Assembly (NCBI GenBank): GCA_003427395.1
Contig: BFEA01000546.1
Location: forward strand, 270,651 to 332,706
From: Chara braunii
Lineage: Eukaryota > Streptophyta > Charophyceae > Charales > Characeae
Direction: 5' to 3'
Length of the DNA stretch: 62,056 bases
The notes under the pieces are model-generated. The model was not told the origin of the DNA. It ran no database searches and worked only from the letters and a program-made list of their open reading frames with translations. The position numbers and the translations under genes are program-made. Below, in pieces: positions 1 to 11,200 of this stretch; position 1 is the first letter of the stretch; the number at the start of each line of letters is the position of its first letter.

Positions 1-70
<70 letters not shown>
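1..70. repeat. (GA)n microsatellite at left edge
   Basis: Pure GA dinucleotide repeat running into the window start. It is the mirror image of the (TC)n at 51,671-51,755, and the sequence just inside each tract matches its partner in reverse complement. It therefore belongs to the inverted arms of element A. The left end of the element is not in the window. Confidence 0.97.
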
Positions 71-72
<2 letters not shown>

Positions 73-199
73 CTAGTTGAACGGCGAGTCAATTCGAAGT
101 TATCGAGGTTGATGTCAGGTCGTAATCTGTTTGGTGACTGACCACCTTTAAGAAGTGGCAGACCACCTTCAAGAAGTGTCAACCTTCACGAAGTGCCAA

Positions 200-1320
200 A
201 CACTCGGCGGTCAGAGGACTCCAGTGCTAAAAGCATTCTTAGGGGACCTTGCGGTCGTGTTTAGAACATATTGGCATAGCACTAGATGCTCACCAAACAG
301 TTCTGAATGTCGGTTATATCGACACGTCATAAGATGCCCTACAAGCAAGCAGCGGCTGCTTGCAGGACCTTCTACCCAGTATGGATCTTTGAGAGCAGAG
401 TTTCGCACTCCACCGTGAGATCCACATCGCATAGGTGGACATGCCATCCTACCGCTGTTAGCTGTAGTTATCTTGAGGGAGTCGATGAGGTGAGGACCCG
501 GCAAAGAAAACTCTTAGGGGACTTTGCTACCGTGTTTTTGGAACTTATCGGCGTAGCACTAGATGTTCACCAAACAGTTATGGATGCCGGTAATATCGAC
601 AAATCATAAGAGGCCTTACAAGCGAGCAGCGGCTGCTTGCAGGACCTTCTACCCGGTGTGGATCTTTGAGAGCAGAGTTTCGCACTCCACCGTGAGATCC
701 ACATCGGATAGGTGGACCTGCCATCCTACTGTTGTCAATTATAGTCATCTTGAGGGAGTCGACGAGGTGAGGACCCGACAAAGAACACTGTTAGGGGACT
801 TTGTTGCCGTGTTTGGAACATATTGGCGTAGCACTAGATGCTCTCTAAGCAGTTCTGGATGTGGGTCATATCAACACATCATAAGATGCCTTACAAGCAA
901 GCAGCTGCTGCTTGCAGGACCTTCTACCCGGTGTGGATCTTTGAGGGCAGAGTTTTGCACTCCACTGTGAGATCCACATCGGATAGGCGGACCTGCCATT
1001 CTACCGTTGTTGGTTGTAGTCCTCTTGAGAGTCAATGAGGTGAGGACCCGGCAAAAAACACTCTTGGAGGACTTTGCTGCCGTGTTTGTAACTTATTGGC
1101 GTAACACTAGATGCTCAGCAAGCAGTTCTAGATGTCGGTTATATCGACACATCATATGATGCCTTACAAGCAAACTGTGGTCGGATCCCGTCCTCCATCC
1201 CCGGTGTGGATCTATGAGAGCAGATTTGACGCAATGCACCGTTAGATCCACATCGGAGAGGCGGAGCGGTCATCCTACCGCTGTTCAGTGTAGTCATCAT
1301 GTGGGAGTCGACATCGCAAG
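200..1320. repeat. Subterminal tandem repeats, ~275-bp unit, about 4 copies
   Basis: A recognisable start (GTGAGGACCC) recurs at 490, 767 and 1,040, with a divergent first copy near 212 and a decayed last copy near 1,315, giving spacings of 277 and 273 bp. Each unit also carries the phrase GTGAGATCCACATC. The opposite arm (50,480-51,390) has about 2.5 copies with the same 275-bp spacing. ORFs inside the array are periodic artefacts and are not called as genes. Confidence 0.9.
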
Positions 1321-1479
1321 AACCCGACGATGTTCTAATTGGGACGTGCTCTTGTTTCGTGATGTGCAGGTGCTTACCGGCGGTGCGTTCGATCACCCTC
1401 CTCGACGTGAAGCAAAGTGCGAGGGAATTGCTCAGGGCTCATACCAAAAGTGCGGTTGAACTCGCTCTTTGATGGAGAA

Positions 1480-2900
1480 GCGGTTGCGCAGTCCATCATC
1501 GTGACGATTTAATATGGACATTGGCTTGTCATTTGTATATTCCAGGTTGAAAGCGCCATCAAATCTTTCTGTGTAGAAAATTCATATTCATTCATACAAG
1601 TATCTTTTGTCATCGCAAACATCGAGATGAAAACATCTCAAGTCAAATTGCAAAGCACACAGAGACATCGCAAACATCGAGGTGAAAACATATCAAGTTG
1701 CCTAGTGTTTTTCCAAAGGTGAAGTCTCACAGTCCACGAACAGTTTTCAAAAACCATTCAATGCAAAAAATTCATTCAATGACAAATTGCAAAGCACACT
1801 GAGAGGTTTCAAAAAATCATTGAATGTAAAATATCATACAATCCAACATTGCAAAGTGCACGGAGGCTTTCCAGAAATCACAAAGTACATGGACCCAAAG
1901 TGCGAATATGTTTCCATTTCTCATATGGAACCAACAACTCAATCACAATTGTACGGCATCCAAAGTGCGAATATGTTCGCATTTCTCATACGGAAACAAC
2001 AACCAGCATTCCGTGGAGAGCACGAGATGTATTTCGGGGACAACACAATTGGTAATCATTTAGTGCACCGCTGAATCCGTAAAACAATTTCAAGCACACA
2101 TAGATTTTGGCGACAATTGGTTTCCGAATGGAAAACAAGTTCGCAACTGTTATAAGGAACCAACAGACAGCATTCAATGAAAACAAGCAGAGGGGGTGAA
2201 CCATAAAACGGGGCGGCACACGCAGAACAAAGGCGAACCAAAACATATGAAAGTTGGGTGGTCAGGGTGGGGCGGGGGAGAGGGGCTTTCACACCACAAA
2301 GTCTCGCGAACGACAGAGATAAGCACGAAACAATTTGGCAACCAAGAATAAATCGTCGATATCTTTCAGTAAGAGCATGAGTGCAAAATGTTTACAAGAG
2401 GACGAAGACGTCCTATGAGTAAGAGAGCAGCACAACCTCGAAACGAACAAACGCAGCACGGTGCTGCCGCGGTCTGAAAGCCGGGATATTCACATCCCAT
2501 ATCTAAGCGTCTACTCAAAAGATACTGCACCATGTGGCTGGAATATTTACATCGGCATGTAAGATTGTACTTCACGTAAGCGTCCGCTGCAACCCTCTAG
2601 CTGATGTTGCGCGGCAAGCAATGAGAACAACCCGAAAACAAACAAAGGCAGCACGGCGCTGCCGAAAGGCGTACGAGTAAAGATGACAGGTTCCTCGAAA
2701 TGAAGAACCCTTAAAAAATTGCTACAGCACGAGGCTGGGATATTCACATCGACACCTAAGCGTTTACTTGACCAAAACATCCACTGCAATCCGGTACCTC
2801 ATCAAAACAACAGCACAGCTCGAACCAGCGGAATGGTAGATCAAGTGGGAATAAATTCGCACTTCTGCTTATGGCATTTCGAAAAAAAAACTACGTGTAT
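1480..2900. other. AT-rich non-coding part of the left arm
   Basis: No gene is supported here. It contains short degenerate direct repeats (GCAAAGCACAC and ATTCATTCAATG phrases around 1,640-1,870), a ~230-bp segment repeated near 2,430-2,560 and 2,600-2,780 (phrase GGGATATTCACATC), and 22-bp class-A sites at 1,898, 1,963 and 2,843. The right arm has the matching stretch at 49,040-50,480. Confidence 0.6.
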
Positions 2901-2916
2901 TTTAACAACAGTGGTA

Positions 2917-3678
2917 TCATTCAGCGCCTTGGAGTATCTCCACCGCAATCCTCAGCCGGATGTTTGGAATGTCGTTTTGGTCTATTAGAAATGGTAGCGG
3001 ACAACCGCGTGCAAGAAATTGAGTGAAGGCGAGCATGAAAACACCGCAGCTCGACCCGTCCGATTGTTGAGGGACACCACGAACAACCACCTTGGGCTCC
3101 TGGAGATCCACTTTCGTTTTTTGACCATGATGACAAACTGCTTCTTCACGGAGGTATTGCGTGAAGTTCGCAATCACATTGAAAGAAAAACCGCCATCGT
3201 CTTGTACGAGGGAGTCGTGGTACTCCAGCCGTTGTTCTCGGAGACACAATAGGGTCCAATGCACTCCATGTTTATGGACAGGAATCAAGACCATCTCGTA
3301 CGAGAAAATATCCATATCTTTTGTCCATCTCGCAACCCTATCATGTCGATAGCCGCCACAGACGAGCTTGGTATAGAAAAAAGGACTGAAAATTTAAAGA
3401 GAGGGACACTCAGGCAACGTAGCGTTGGCAAGCAAGGCCAAGTAGGACTCCACCACCTCGTCGGAAAGTCATTCCCCTTGAACAAGAGTTTGAAGATTTT
3501 TTCTGCTCAACGAAATTGAACTGACCCCTTTGCGAACCGAGGATACCACCTCGTGGCCGTTGCTGAAATCAGCACAGACGTTCCGCAACATTCTCAAGTT
3601 CGTAGCGCTAAGCTCCTTAGTAGACAACGGAACGCGAAAACATAATATAGCCCTAGCTGCACAAACACCCACGAACAA
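2917..3678 (-). pseudogene. Ulp1/SENP-type (C48) cysteine protease catalytic exon, broken (left copy)
   Basis: The family cleaves SUMO-like modifiers with a His-Asp-Gln-Cys active site. The open part 3,315-2,917 shows HKHGVHW (His), YHDS (Asp), and VPQQSDGSSCGVF (Gln and Cys). The upstream part to 3,678 carries the typical SDEVVESYL helix and FFYTKL segment. Two in-frame stops break it: TGA at 3,469-3,471, where the right copy has Trp (GEWLSD), and TAA at 3,394-3,396, where the right copy has Tyr. All catalytic residues are still present, so decay looks recent. It is homologous to 48,356-49,036 in the other arm and, more distantly, to the gene of element B at 36,053-36,790. Confidence 0.85.
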
Positions 3679-3714
3679 GTGTAAGGAGTGATCAAAATCA
3701 CCGGGGCGAAATGA

Positions 3715-4079
3715 CTAAGAACCGTCTGCCCTTTTCCCAGAAAAGTTGTATCCCCGACTGTTAAATGTGTCCTTGGCGATGTACTTAGGACACGGGTCTT
3801 TCAACACACCCCATTTGGCATCATCATCAGACCCATCAGACAAAGCAGTAACGCTTTCAATAGACACAGCCAAATGTTTCCGCAAACCTTCCTCCTTATC
3901 TATTCCACAAACCTTCAAAACCGTGACAGCTCTCTGGGAAAGGCGAGACATCTGGACCCTTTTAAACAACCCTACACTTGATGACTTCTTCGGTAAAGCG
4001 GCCAATGACCTCCCTGAAAGACATTTCTCGCTCACAGCTTTTACAGGCTTCATGGGCAGGGACATTGACAACCTCACAC
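3715..4079 (-). CDS. N-terminal exon of the left Ulp1-like gene
   Basis: The reading frame from 4,079 down to the stop at 3,715 encodes a basic then acidic stretch including LSQRAV, GIDKEEGLRKHL and SDGSDDDAK. It matches 47,874-48,238 of the right arm almost residue for residue and resembles the N-terminal part of element B's Ulp1 gene (VLKxCGID against MLKASGVD). I start the exon at 4,079 because all three copies share a splice-acceptor-like TTCTAYGTTYTACAG or TGTTTTACAG immediately upstream. The exon containing the true start codon is not identified. It is probably joined to the catalytic exon across roughly 3,680-3,714, which holds another acceptor-like TTTGTGCAG. No function beyond a protease N-terminus can be assigned. 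Confidence 0.6.
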
Positions 4080-4238
4080 CTGTAGAACATAGAAAACAGC
4101 CCACAACCCACAAACTTTTTTTTTACAAGTGGTAAAAGGTACATTAGCCCATGACATCAATTTGGACGAACACAGAGTTGGCTAGTGACAGATATGTGAG
4201 TGCTCCTATTCACAAATCTTATAGTGCTCGGGAGCCCT

Positions 4239-5228
4239 TTAAGGGAACTCGCCCGCCTGTCGTGCCACTGCGCCAACGTCCACGGACGATTCGAGGTTCT
4301 GCACCTCGGCCACGGCTGTGTCGCTAACCAGCTCGGTGAAAGCTGAGTCGCTTGGCAAGTCGATGGCTTCATGAAGCACCATTTCACGACTTGTACTCAG
4401 GACAGATGCTCGATCACCCTGTTCTGCACTGCAACAGGTGGACGGAGAATCATGATCTTTCCGCTTTAGATCCATCTTGATGCTGATGGCCACCTCACCG
4501 CCTTCCACGGAGGATTCGACGTTCTGCATCTCGGCCACGCCTGAGTCGCTAACCAGCTCGGTGGCAGCCGAGTCGTCACCCAACTCTATGGCTTCATGAA
4601 GCACCATTCCCCGAGCGGTGCTTAGGACAGACGCTCGACCACCCTGTTCTTCACCGCAACGGGTGGGCGAAGAATCCCCATCTTTCCGCTGTGGATCCGT
4701 CTGGATGCCGACAGTCACCTCACCGCCTTCCACCACGGGTTCTCCGCCTTTCTCATGGCCATGAACCCAAGCTTCCACCGCGGGTTCTTTTTCGTCTTCA
4801 TCGTCGCCAAGAACGGGAGCTTGCACAAACGTCCACTGACCTCCCTTAACGACACCCTCTCGCGTCGTGGCCACAACCGACCGACTGTGCAGAACCTCTT
4901 CGGACGTCCCGATCACCATCGCTCGTGCGTAGAGTCCCTTCACATCTTCCTGAGCCGGCATCCTTCGTGACTCCTCTCCCCGCTGTAGAGCATGCGTTTC
5001 CCCCGGAGCTCCTGCACTCTCGCTGTCAGTGTCCACGGACGCACCCTCCGAAGCATGACGTTCACACTTGCTACCCCCGGTCACCAACACTTTGCGAGAC
5101 TGCCAGCGTTGAGTCTCCTCTTCCTGATGTACAGCACGCGTTTCCGGAGAGCGCTCCTCTTCCCCAGGAGTATGACGTTCGTACTCGCCACCCCCGGTCT
5201 CCAACACTCCTGCAGCGGGCCCCTCCAA
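4239..5228 (-). CDS. Repetitive acidic protein of element A, left copy
   Basis: A 329-codon open frame of low complexity, rich in Glu, Gly, Val and Ser. Two internal ~75-residue repeats occupy its C-terminal half, each with GGEV, a DPQRKD/DLKRKD block, SVLST, MVLHEAI and ELVSD. An N-terminal pair of shorter repeats contains LETGGGEYERH and LVTGGSKCERH. It lies between the methyltransferase-like tail and the Ulp1 exons, the same slot as the acidic ORF 34,057-34,740 of element B. The right arm holds the same protein broken into three pieces (46,695-47,747). It may be the C-terminal continuation of the methyltransferase-like gene rather than a separate gene. Function unknown. Confidence 0.5.
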   Translation of the reverse strand: MEGPAAGVLETGGGEYERHTPGEEERSPETRAVHQEEETQRWQSRKVLVTGGSKCERHASEGASVDTDSESAGAPGETHALQRGEESRRMPAQEDVKGLYARAMVIGTSEEVLHSRSVVATTREGVVKGGQWTFVQAPVLGDDEDEKEPAVEAWVHGHEKGGEPVVEGGEVTVGIQTDPQRKDGDSSPTRCGEEQGGRASVLSTARGMVLHEAIELGDDSAATELVSDSGVAEMQNVESSVEGGEVAISIKMDLKRKDHDSPSTCCSAEQGDRASVLSTSREMVLHEAIDLPSDSAFTELVSDTAVAEVQNLESSVDVGAVARQAGEFP

Positions 5229-5719
5229 ACGTCGCGAGACCGCCAGTCTCGAGTCTCAACACATGAGAACGGAGGCGAGCAGGGTAACCCTGTGTCCAAC
5301 TGAAGATGCGGGGGGCAGGACGTCACATTTTCTTGGACCCGCGGAACTGTTGCATGAGGAGCACTTATGGCGGAGGGCGACGTCAGCAAATCCATATGTA
5401 TGCGGAATTTGTGGCGGTCGCCCAAGCCGAGGGAACTGAAGGTCGCACCTTCGTTCCTTCGCAATGCACGCATCCCGCCCTCCAGGCAAAACGAAGACGC
5501 GCCCTCTTTCAGGAGCAAGGTGTTGAGCACAGGAGACCTCTGCTGCGCACGGCGGGATGGACTCTCCTCGGCAACGGGAAACAAAGTCCTCACAGACAAG
5601 TGCGAATCTACTCGCACTTGATCAGACCTCAGGGTGGCCTCGTCTCGCATGTCGGAATCTCGACTCCGTACACAGTGGGGGTCAGTTTCCATATATTGGG
5701 GACTCCCGGACGTGTTCAT
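5081..5719 (-). pseudogene. Tail segment of the methyltransferase-like gene, frameshifted (left copy)
   Basis: This frame (TSGSPQ, DSDMRDEATLRSDQ, RRAQQRSPV and so on) matches the right arm at 46,140-46,682. There it is continuous with the GSGGK repeats that end the methyltransferase-like protein. In the left copy a small indel near 5,705-5,720 throws the GGKGL repeats into another frame, so the two parts are split. The class-A 22-bp palindrome at 5,598-5,619 lies in frame here and encodes the QVRVDSHLS peptide. The 3' end runs over the start of the repetitive acidic ORF in a different frame, so the exact gene structure is uncertain. Confidence 0.5.
5598..5619. promoter_or_regulatory. Class-A 22-bp palindrome inside coding tail
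   Basis: Near-perfect inverted repeat: arms AAGTGCG and CGCACTT around core AATCTACT. It is mirrored at 46,237-46,258 in the right arm, with core AGTAGATT. It is one of about 36 class-A sites in element A. Protein binding is inferred, not shown. Confidence 0.7.
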
Positions 5720-6914
5720 TGCCCAACCCCTTCCCGCGCGACCCCTTCCCGCCCGACTCCTTCCCGCCCAACCCCTTCCCGCCCAACCCCTTTCCGCCCG
5801 AGTCCTTTCTGCCTGACCCCTTTCCGTCGGACGCCTTCTCTACCGACGATGTCTCGCCCGTCCCCTTTCCGACAAACTGTGAGCTGTCTCCTCCGCCACC
5901 TCCGCCGTCTTCTTCGTCTCCTCCTCCACCCCCTCCCGGATGCTGACCGCCCGACGGAGGTTGCGGCATGCGCCAGTCAATGCCACGAGACGGTGTCGTT
6001 TCGATTGTGTAGAAAGGCGCTCGAAACTGCAACATGTTGTTGGCATACAACTCATTTAGCTTGTGTTCTGCATACGCAACGACGTCCGGATCGTTCCTCT
6101 CGGGGTTCATAAGACTCAAATGCTCCACCAAAGCATGTCTCGCCGTTCCTTTAAATGCACCCGCTCCCAGTCTCTTCAGTCCACTCCACTTGCCATCGGC
6201 CTCCTTCATTGCCATGACCCACATTCCATTCTTCACAGCAGGTTGGAATATCCTCGGATGCCAGACGACGTTGTATCCCCTCATATCCTCCGCTGTGAAC
6301 TGGTGGTGCTTGCCGAAGAAGTAGAGTCTGTCATTCTGCCAGGTGTCGTGGTCCTCAGGGAGCCTGTCACAAGGTTCGTGATCATAGTCTCTCTCTTCGT
6401 CCCCGTCATTAGACGATTGGTCGTCGAGTGGTTCGCCCCAAAACACACGCTTCAAACCGGCAGGGGACATGCTATATCTCCGAGGGCCACCTTCCTCTTC
6501 ATCACCAACCTGTCCAACCACCCGAGGAGGTGGCATGGACTCGAAATCGAAGGTTTCGGAGTCGCTCAACTCCTCCATGTCTTCAGCGTCGAAAGGGTCC
6601 TCCTCGTCAAACTGAGACTTGTAGTTTTCGACGGTGAGCGGTTCGGCCAGCGTGAAGTAAACGTGCTCCAGCCTTCTCAGGAAATGCGAGACAGACTCCC
6701 TCGGGTGCATCGTGGTACCCATTGAGTACACCGAACACCAGGTTTCTCCGTCTACTGTATTCAAGGTCAGTCGGACCAGCTTCTCGCCATTAAAAATTAC
6801 GTACAGGCGGTTACACTCCTCAACCAGCATATTGCTTTCCCGGACAGTGGCCTGCTTTTGTGCATTGCGCACCCACTTCCCTGTCTTGACGTGATGGACA
6901 CTATGCCTGGCCAT
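5682..6914 (-). pseudogene. DNA N4/N6-methyltransferase-like protein, C-terminal half (element A)
   Basis: A 410-codon frame homologous to 31,807-33,894 of element B: GKWVRNAQ aligns with GKWVRRTQ, FLRRLEHVYF with FLDRLELLYF, and WHPRIFQPAVKNGMWVMAM with WHPGTIQPAIQKGEWVMAI. Compared with element B about 200 residues are missing between residues ~45 and ~75, including the stretch that resembles S-adenosylmethionine motif I. It ends in Gly-Lys-rich five-residue repeats (GGKGL, GGKES) encoded by a 15-bp minisatellite at 5,720-5,860, then leaves frame. Family membership is inferred from the element B homologue. A catalytically dead protein is likely. Confidence 0.6.
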
Positions 6915-7731
6915 GCCTTTCTAGAAATTGAGCTCCCAACGAGAGGGGAAAAAAACCACAAGTGCCCAGTGTGTTGGCAAAAGTGTTTGGAGAACGCCTT
7001 GCGTTGGCGAAATCGTCTTCTCGCCAGTCTGTGAGGAGTGGGGGATCACACAAATCGAGGACGTATAGGTTGCACACGTAATATCGCACAACCTCATGGA
7101 TCGCAGTGACATGATTGTGAGCTTGGGAAGCCAGGAAAGCGAAAGGAATAAGGCTGGTCACCCAGTTGAGGTCGGGCCATTTGATGTGCCTCACATCCCC
7201 GCTGACCCTGATCGTGTCTCGAACTTCTTCTTCCGTCCGTCGCAAAATGGAACGGACAGACTTTTCGAAAGATTTAGGGAACCTGTCATCATCGTACAAT
7301 CTCTTCGCGTCGTCGAGGGACTCCTTCTCGTGCGGAAGAGTACGTTTGCAAGTGTTCACGTACTCCACCTTGCCCTGGAAATGCTTTCGCATTTCGACCC
7401 ACATTTGTTTCGTGAGGCCCTGCGGCCCGGACTCCTCTAGAAGCCGCTCCTCAGTCCGGAAAAAAGGGCTCCTGTAACGCCAAACACATTCGTGCTCCTC
7501 CGTTTCAAGGAACAAGATGTAGTGGAACATACGCAGCATCACACGGTCCACTTTCCTCGTCGCGACCATGTCTTTAATTCCAGCTTTATGCTGACGCTTC
7601 AGATGTCCGCCCGCGGATTGCACGAACACCCCCCTTAGTGCGAGAATGTTGTCGAGGATCGACAGTTTCTCGACATCGGTCATGTCGGCGAGACACTGCC
7701 AACAGAACATGTCTGGCTCCTTCACGACCAC
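6901..7731 (-). pseudogene. DNA N4/N6-methyltransferase-like protein, N-terminal half with motif IV (element A)
   Basis: A 276-codon frame whose LYVLDLCDPPLLTDW (about residue 220) resembles motif IV (D/N/S-P-P-Y/F/W) of amino-methyltransferases. It aligns with HTCILDLCEPVDIKQW of element B (31,145-31,810). After the motif the frame is lost near 7,020. The homologous LPTHWALVVFFPSRW lies in another frame at 6,921-7,112, where element B has FPSHWTVVAFVPREH, so at least one indel separates it from 5,682-6,914. Motif IV preceding the motif I-like region is the beta-class order. The gene follows the ParB-like gene directly on the same strand, as in element B. Product call is by distant motif only. 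Confidence 0.55.
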
Positions 7732-7761
7732 GAAAAGCTTGTCGTCCGCTTGCGTTTTCTT

Positions 7762-9518
7762 TTAGGTCGGAGGAGGCGGGACCCGGACCAGCCACCCCAT
7801 CTTCGTTTCTCCAGCCGCCCCTTTCGAGCCCATTTCCAGATTTGCTTGCAGACCCGGAGATTTGTCTGGCATGTATTTGCCCGGCCTCGACAATGGCGTC
7901 TTGCCGCCGCCGCCCAACAACTTTCCCTCCGCCCATTTCGTGTAGAACTCAATGGCTTTGCGGAAAACGTCATCACCGGCCGTCACGAGCGGCATCCACT
8001 GCCTCAATGCATTGCCAACGACAGCGACATACTCCTTGTCGGTGAGCAACAAATCTTTTTTTGCCAATGTCCTGTGAGCTTCGTCCGGACTCTTTCCCAA
8101 AAGCAGCTTTTGGAATTCCTTGTCGGAAGGGTTCCCTTGAATGGCCATCGACCTTCCTTCTTTTTCCCACGCCTCCCTCATGTCCAAGAATGCGGCCTTC
8201 TGCGATCACTGCTTAGACATCTTGTGTCTTGTGTTCTCGTTGAGACTGACCTGCCTATACCCCGCGAAATCTCGGTCGGAGAACGACACTACTCTCGCCG
8301 GCCACGAGTGCATCTTCCACAAATCGAATATTGGCTCACCCTCCAACTCCTTCACAGCAGCCACGGTGTGTTGTCCGTTAACAGGGTAATAGTAGTACTT
8401 GTCCTTGTCCTCTGGCTTGAAGACATCTTTGTGAACCCTGTCAGCTTTCTCCGGCCTACGCGTCACCGGCTTGTAGATGGGTGCGAGAACCAAAGGGTTT
8501 TTTGTGCAGATCTTCCCCTTTTCTCGTGGAATTGACTCACCATCACAGCCTTGATGTCGTCCACAGTTTCGCGATTAAGACTGCGGTGGTTGTAATATCT
8601 TTCCCAAGGCGGGATGTCACAGACCTTCCTAGGGTCGATGAGCAGTTGAACGGGGAGCTCCTTCTTGACGATCTCACCGCCATCGTTCCGCTTGTATTCG
8701 AGCCAGAACACTGCCGCTTCATCGCACTCCTCACCGACAGGCCGTTCGCCACCGCTCGCCGCGTCAGCAGTCTTCCGCCTTCGAGGTTTCTTCTGGCCAT
8801 CGCCTTCTTCAGCTGCCACTTTCTATTTCAATTTCCCCGAAGGTTCTCTCGCGGCCGCAGCGCCTGGATTAACCGAATCTCGTCCACCCATGGCTTGTCC
8901 TTCGCGGATGGCCAAACCGCCGGGCCTCCTCGCTTTCTTACTTGCCGTCTCACCCTCTTCCTTCGACGGCCTCTTTCCCGAGGCACGTTCTCCGACGTCA
9001 CCTCCATCCCCGCCCATCACCACCTCCGATTTTCCTCTCATCCTCTTCATGCAGAGGGTTCCCTCCGCCACCTTCTCTTGCACCATCCTCTGTCGCTCGC
9101 GCTTCTTCTCCGAAGGAGTTGGCTCCCCGCCAGAGCTTTCACGGACAGCGCCCATCCCTTCAGCCTCATTCCCTCTGACATCTTGCCCCGATCTGCCGGA
9201 TTCTCTTCTCGTCTCATCTCGAAGCGAATACGTGTAGCCGCCGCATTGGACCTTGAGGAGTTTCGGAGTAACGACCCGTTGAGTCCCTGTACCCTGAGAA
9301 TGCAAGTCCGACGTGTTCCGAGGAGCATCCGGGCTGACCTGCGTGCGAACGGTGCGCGCGAGCCCCTTGACCCGACCCCCAGCGTCGTGAATCGCACTCC
9401 CGCGCCCCACTGTCGTCCCTAGAGTTTCTTGAGCCAAGCCGGACGACCCCTCATGGGGTGGCATAAGCCTAAAAACATGTTCTCGCGGAAGAACCGGACG
9501 TTCTTTCGGCACCATCAT
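7762..9518 (-). pseudogene. ParB/sulfiredoxin-fold nuclease-like protein, broken (element A)
   Basis: Read 9,518 to 7,762, this is one gene homologous to the intact frame at 29,798-31,111. It has a basic, low-complexity N-terminal region, then a ParB-like core: NHRSLN (against NQRSLD), YYYYPVNGQHTVAAV (against YYYYAVAGQHNAAAA), WPARVVSFSDRDFAGY (against WPARMVYFSDEDFEGY), then GNPSDKEFQ. The GQH-x(3)-A box corresponds to the ParB GERR/GQHR-type box. It is broken by TAG at 8,823-8,825, a one-base frameshift near 8,500 between MVSQFHEK and LVLAPIYKP, and TGA at 8,206-8,208. ParB-like domains next to DNA methylases are common in phages and mobile elements. The role here is unknown. Confidence 0.6.
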
Positions 9519-9533
9519 CGCGAGATCGAGATA

Positions 9534-9916
9534 TTACTCTGGCGATGGAAGACGCTTGCTGCCGCCATCGTAAAGACCTTTGAAGTGAGAGCACAACGTC
9601 ATGTTCGAGCCGTACCCCGCAAAACTCTTGATGGTCACCAGCACACCCTTAACACCTCTGAGAGACAGTCTCCAGGAGTCTTGGCGCACGAGATGATGGT
9701 ACCGAGAGGAAGAACGTTGACCGCTCCCCCAGCTATTGGAACTCAAGTGGGTCGCATGAAAACAGCTTGCCCAAAAAGGTCCCCCTAAACAACGAAGTCC
9801 AAAAACCATTGTGCTTCCATTGCGTGCATATACTGAGGAGTAGATTGCTGAAGAGGTAGTCCCTCCCCGGGGGCAGATGGTCTAGCGCTTGTGGATGTGT
9901 TCTTTGCGGACGCCAT
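9534..9916 (-). pseudogene. Decayed N-terminal region of the element A ParB-like gene
   Basis: From ATG at 9,916 the frame gives MASAKNTSTS and then MEAQWFLDFVV, resembling MSTSRCEEQ and HTNWFIDWCF at the start of the element B gene (29,274). Downstream pieces in shifted frames (GVKGVLVTIKSF) resemble SVKGWQPPKNHD of that gene. Several stops and shifts are present. Homology is weak and based on order plus short matches. Confidence 0.4.
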
Positions 9917-9919
9917 TGT

Positions 9920-10830
9920 ACTCCCACCCGGTGACTAACGCGCCCAACCTCAGACCAACTCGGATGACTAACACGCCCAACCTCAGACCACTACAGAAGC
10001 GAAGTGCGAACTAACTCGGACTTAACGAAATGGAGGACGAAAAGGACGTAAGAGATGGGTGTTCGAAATGCACACGAAGTCACAACAATCGGGTGAAGCC
10101 TTGAAGGATAGGAAAGACAGCAGTCCTCTGGCAGAGTGAGTTCGGAAGGAAGACAACAGCTCCACGGAGAGAGTGCGAACGAGTTCGCTGTCGTAAAATC
10201 GAGGAAGAGGTGATTTATCTTCAGGAAAGTGCGAACTAACTCGAAGTTTTGGGAATGAAGTCGTCTACAACAAGTATTGCATGGGTATCGACAAGGGGAA
10301 ACCGACGTGCAGTTCTGGGTTGAAGGAAACCGAAGAATGATATTGGTGTTTGAAATGCAAACGAACACAAAACAATTGGGTGGCTGGCAGAGTGAGCTCG
10401 GAGGGAAGACGACAACTCTTCGGAAAGATTGCGACCCGACGCGCTGCCCTCGAAACGAGTAAGATGTGGTTTATCGACAAGTGCGAAGGGTGTCGACAAG
10501 TGCGAACTAACTTGCAGTTATGTAGACAAGACAACAATGGCAACCCGCAGTACTAGGGGAAAGTGCAAACTAACTCGGAATTTGTGGAACTGAAGACCTG
10601 AAAGACGCACGAAACGAGTAAGATGTGGTTTATCGACAAGTGCGAAAGGTGTCGAGAAGTGTGAACTAACTCACAGTTCTGCTGATAGGACAACAATTGC
10701 AACCCGAAGTACAAGGGGAAAGTACGAACTAACTCGGAATTGTGGAACTGGAAACCTGAAAGCCGCACGAGATGGGTTATCAACTCCTCCAGCAGTGTTG
10801 CTCAAAAAGTGCGAACTGACTCGCATTTGT
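9920..10830. repeat. Array of class-A 22-bp palindromes (left)
   Basis: Sites start at 10,002, 10,171, 10,227, 10,498, 10,561, 10,657, 10,720 and 10,807, each with AAGT(G/A)CGAACTAACTCG-like sequence. The spacer sequence between sites is itself repeated (GACAAGTGCGAAGGTGTCGA and AAGATGTGGTTTATC phrases). No gene is supported in the stretch. It mirrors the array at 40,997-41,771. Confidence 0.85.
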
Positions 10831-10944
10831 GGAAATAAAGAACTGCCTTTAATGAAATATGTGTCTAACCTCGGGAAAGCGATGAATTAACTGACAGTTG
10901 TCACTCCTCAAACAATGTATGTCGCAAACTGGGAACTGACTTGG

Positions 10945-11200
10945 AATATATCTCTCTCTATATATATGTATCTATATCTATCTATATATATATATCGATA
11001 TCAGGTCGGCGACCTCACAAGGGACAAGTGAGCAAAAATCGGGAATTGATTCGGTGTTCAGTGTAGCAATATATCTATATATATATGTATCTATATCTAT
11101 ATATATATATATAGATAGATATAGATATCAGGTCGGCGACCTCACAAGGGACAGGTGAGCGAAAATCGGGAATGGATTCGGTGTTCAGTGTAGAAACTAG
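10945..11200. repeat. AT microsatellite plus duplicated ~130-bp unit
   Basis: Two copies of a unit made of (AT)n/(CTAT)n followed by CAGGTCGGCGACCTCACAAG and a decayed 22-bp-like motif (CGGGAATTGATTCGGTGTTC). No coding potential. Confidence 0.8.

Larger units (their letters stand above)
1..5720. mobile_element. Left long inverted-repeat arm of giant element A
   Basis: This stretch is repeated in inverted orientation at about 46,096-51,755. The colinear blocks are the GA/TC tract, ~275-bp subterminal repeats, AT-rich spacer, Ulp1-like catalytic exon, Ulp1 N-terminal exon, a repetitive acidic ORF and the tail of the methyltransferase-like gene. By eye most compared coding stretches agree at roughly 80-90 percent of positions, with indels and different repeat copy numbers. 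Arms this long and gene-bearing fit a giant DNA transposon with long terminal inverted repeats. Two opposed copies of one element, or a partial inverted duplication, are the alternatives. Confidence 0.75.

Noticed and set aside
1-1459. Several 60-135-codon ORFs in the subterminal repeats
   Set aside because: The same peptides recur with the 275-bp unit and the right-arm counterparts do not keep the frame.
5306-6725. Plus-strand ORFs of 220-268 codons (5,306-6,112 and 6,063-6,725)
   Set aside because: They are antisense to the methyltransferase-like gene. Their Pro/Ser-rich sequence is the complement of the Gly-Lys repeat region, and only the minus strand has homologues in element B.
8481-9422. 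Plus-strand ORF of 313 codons
   Set aside because: Arg/Pro/Ser-rich antisense shadow of the ParB-like gene. The minus-strand frames align with the element B protein.
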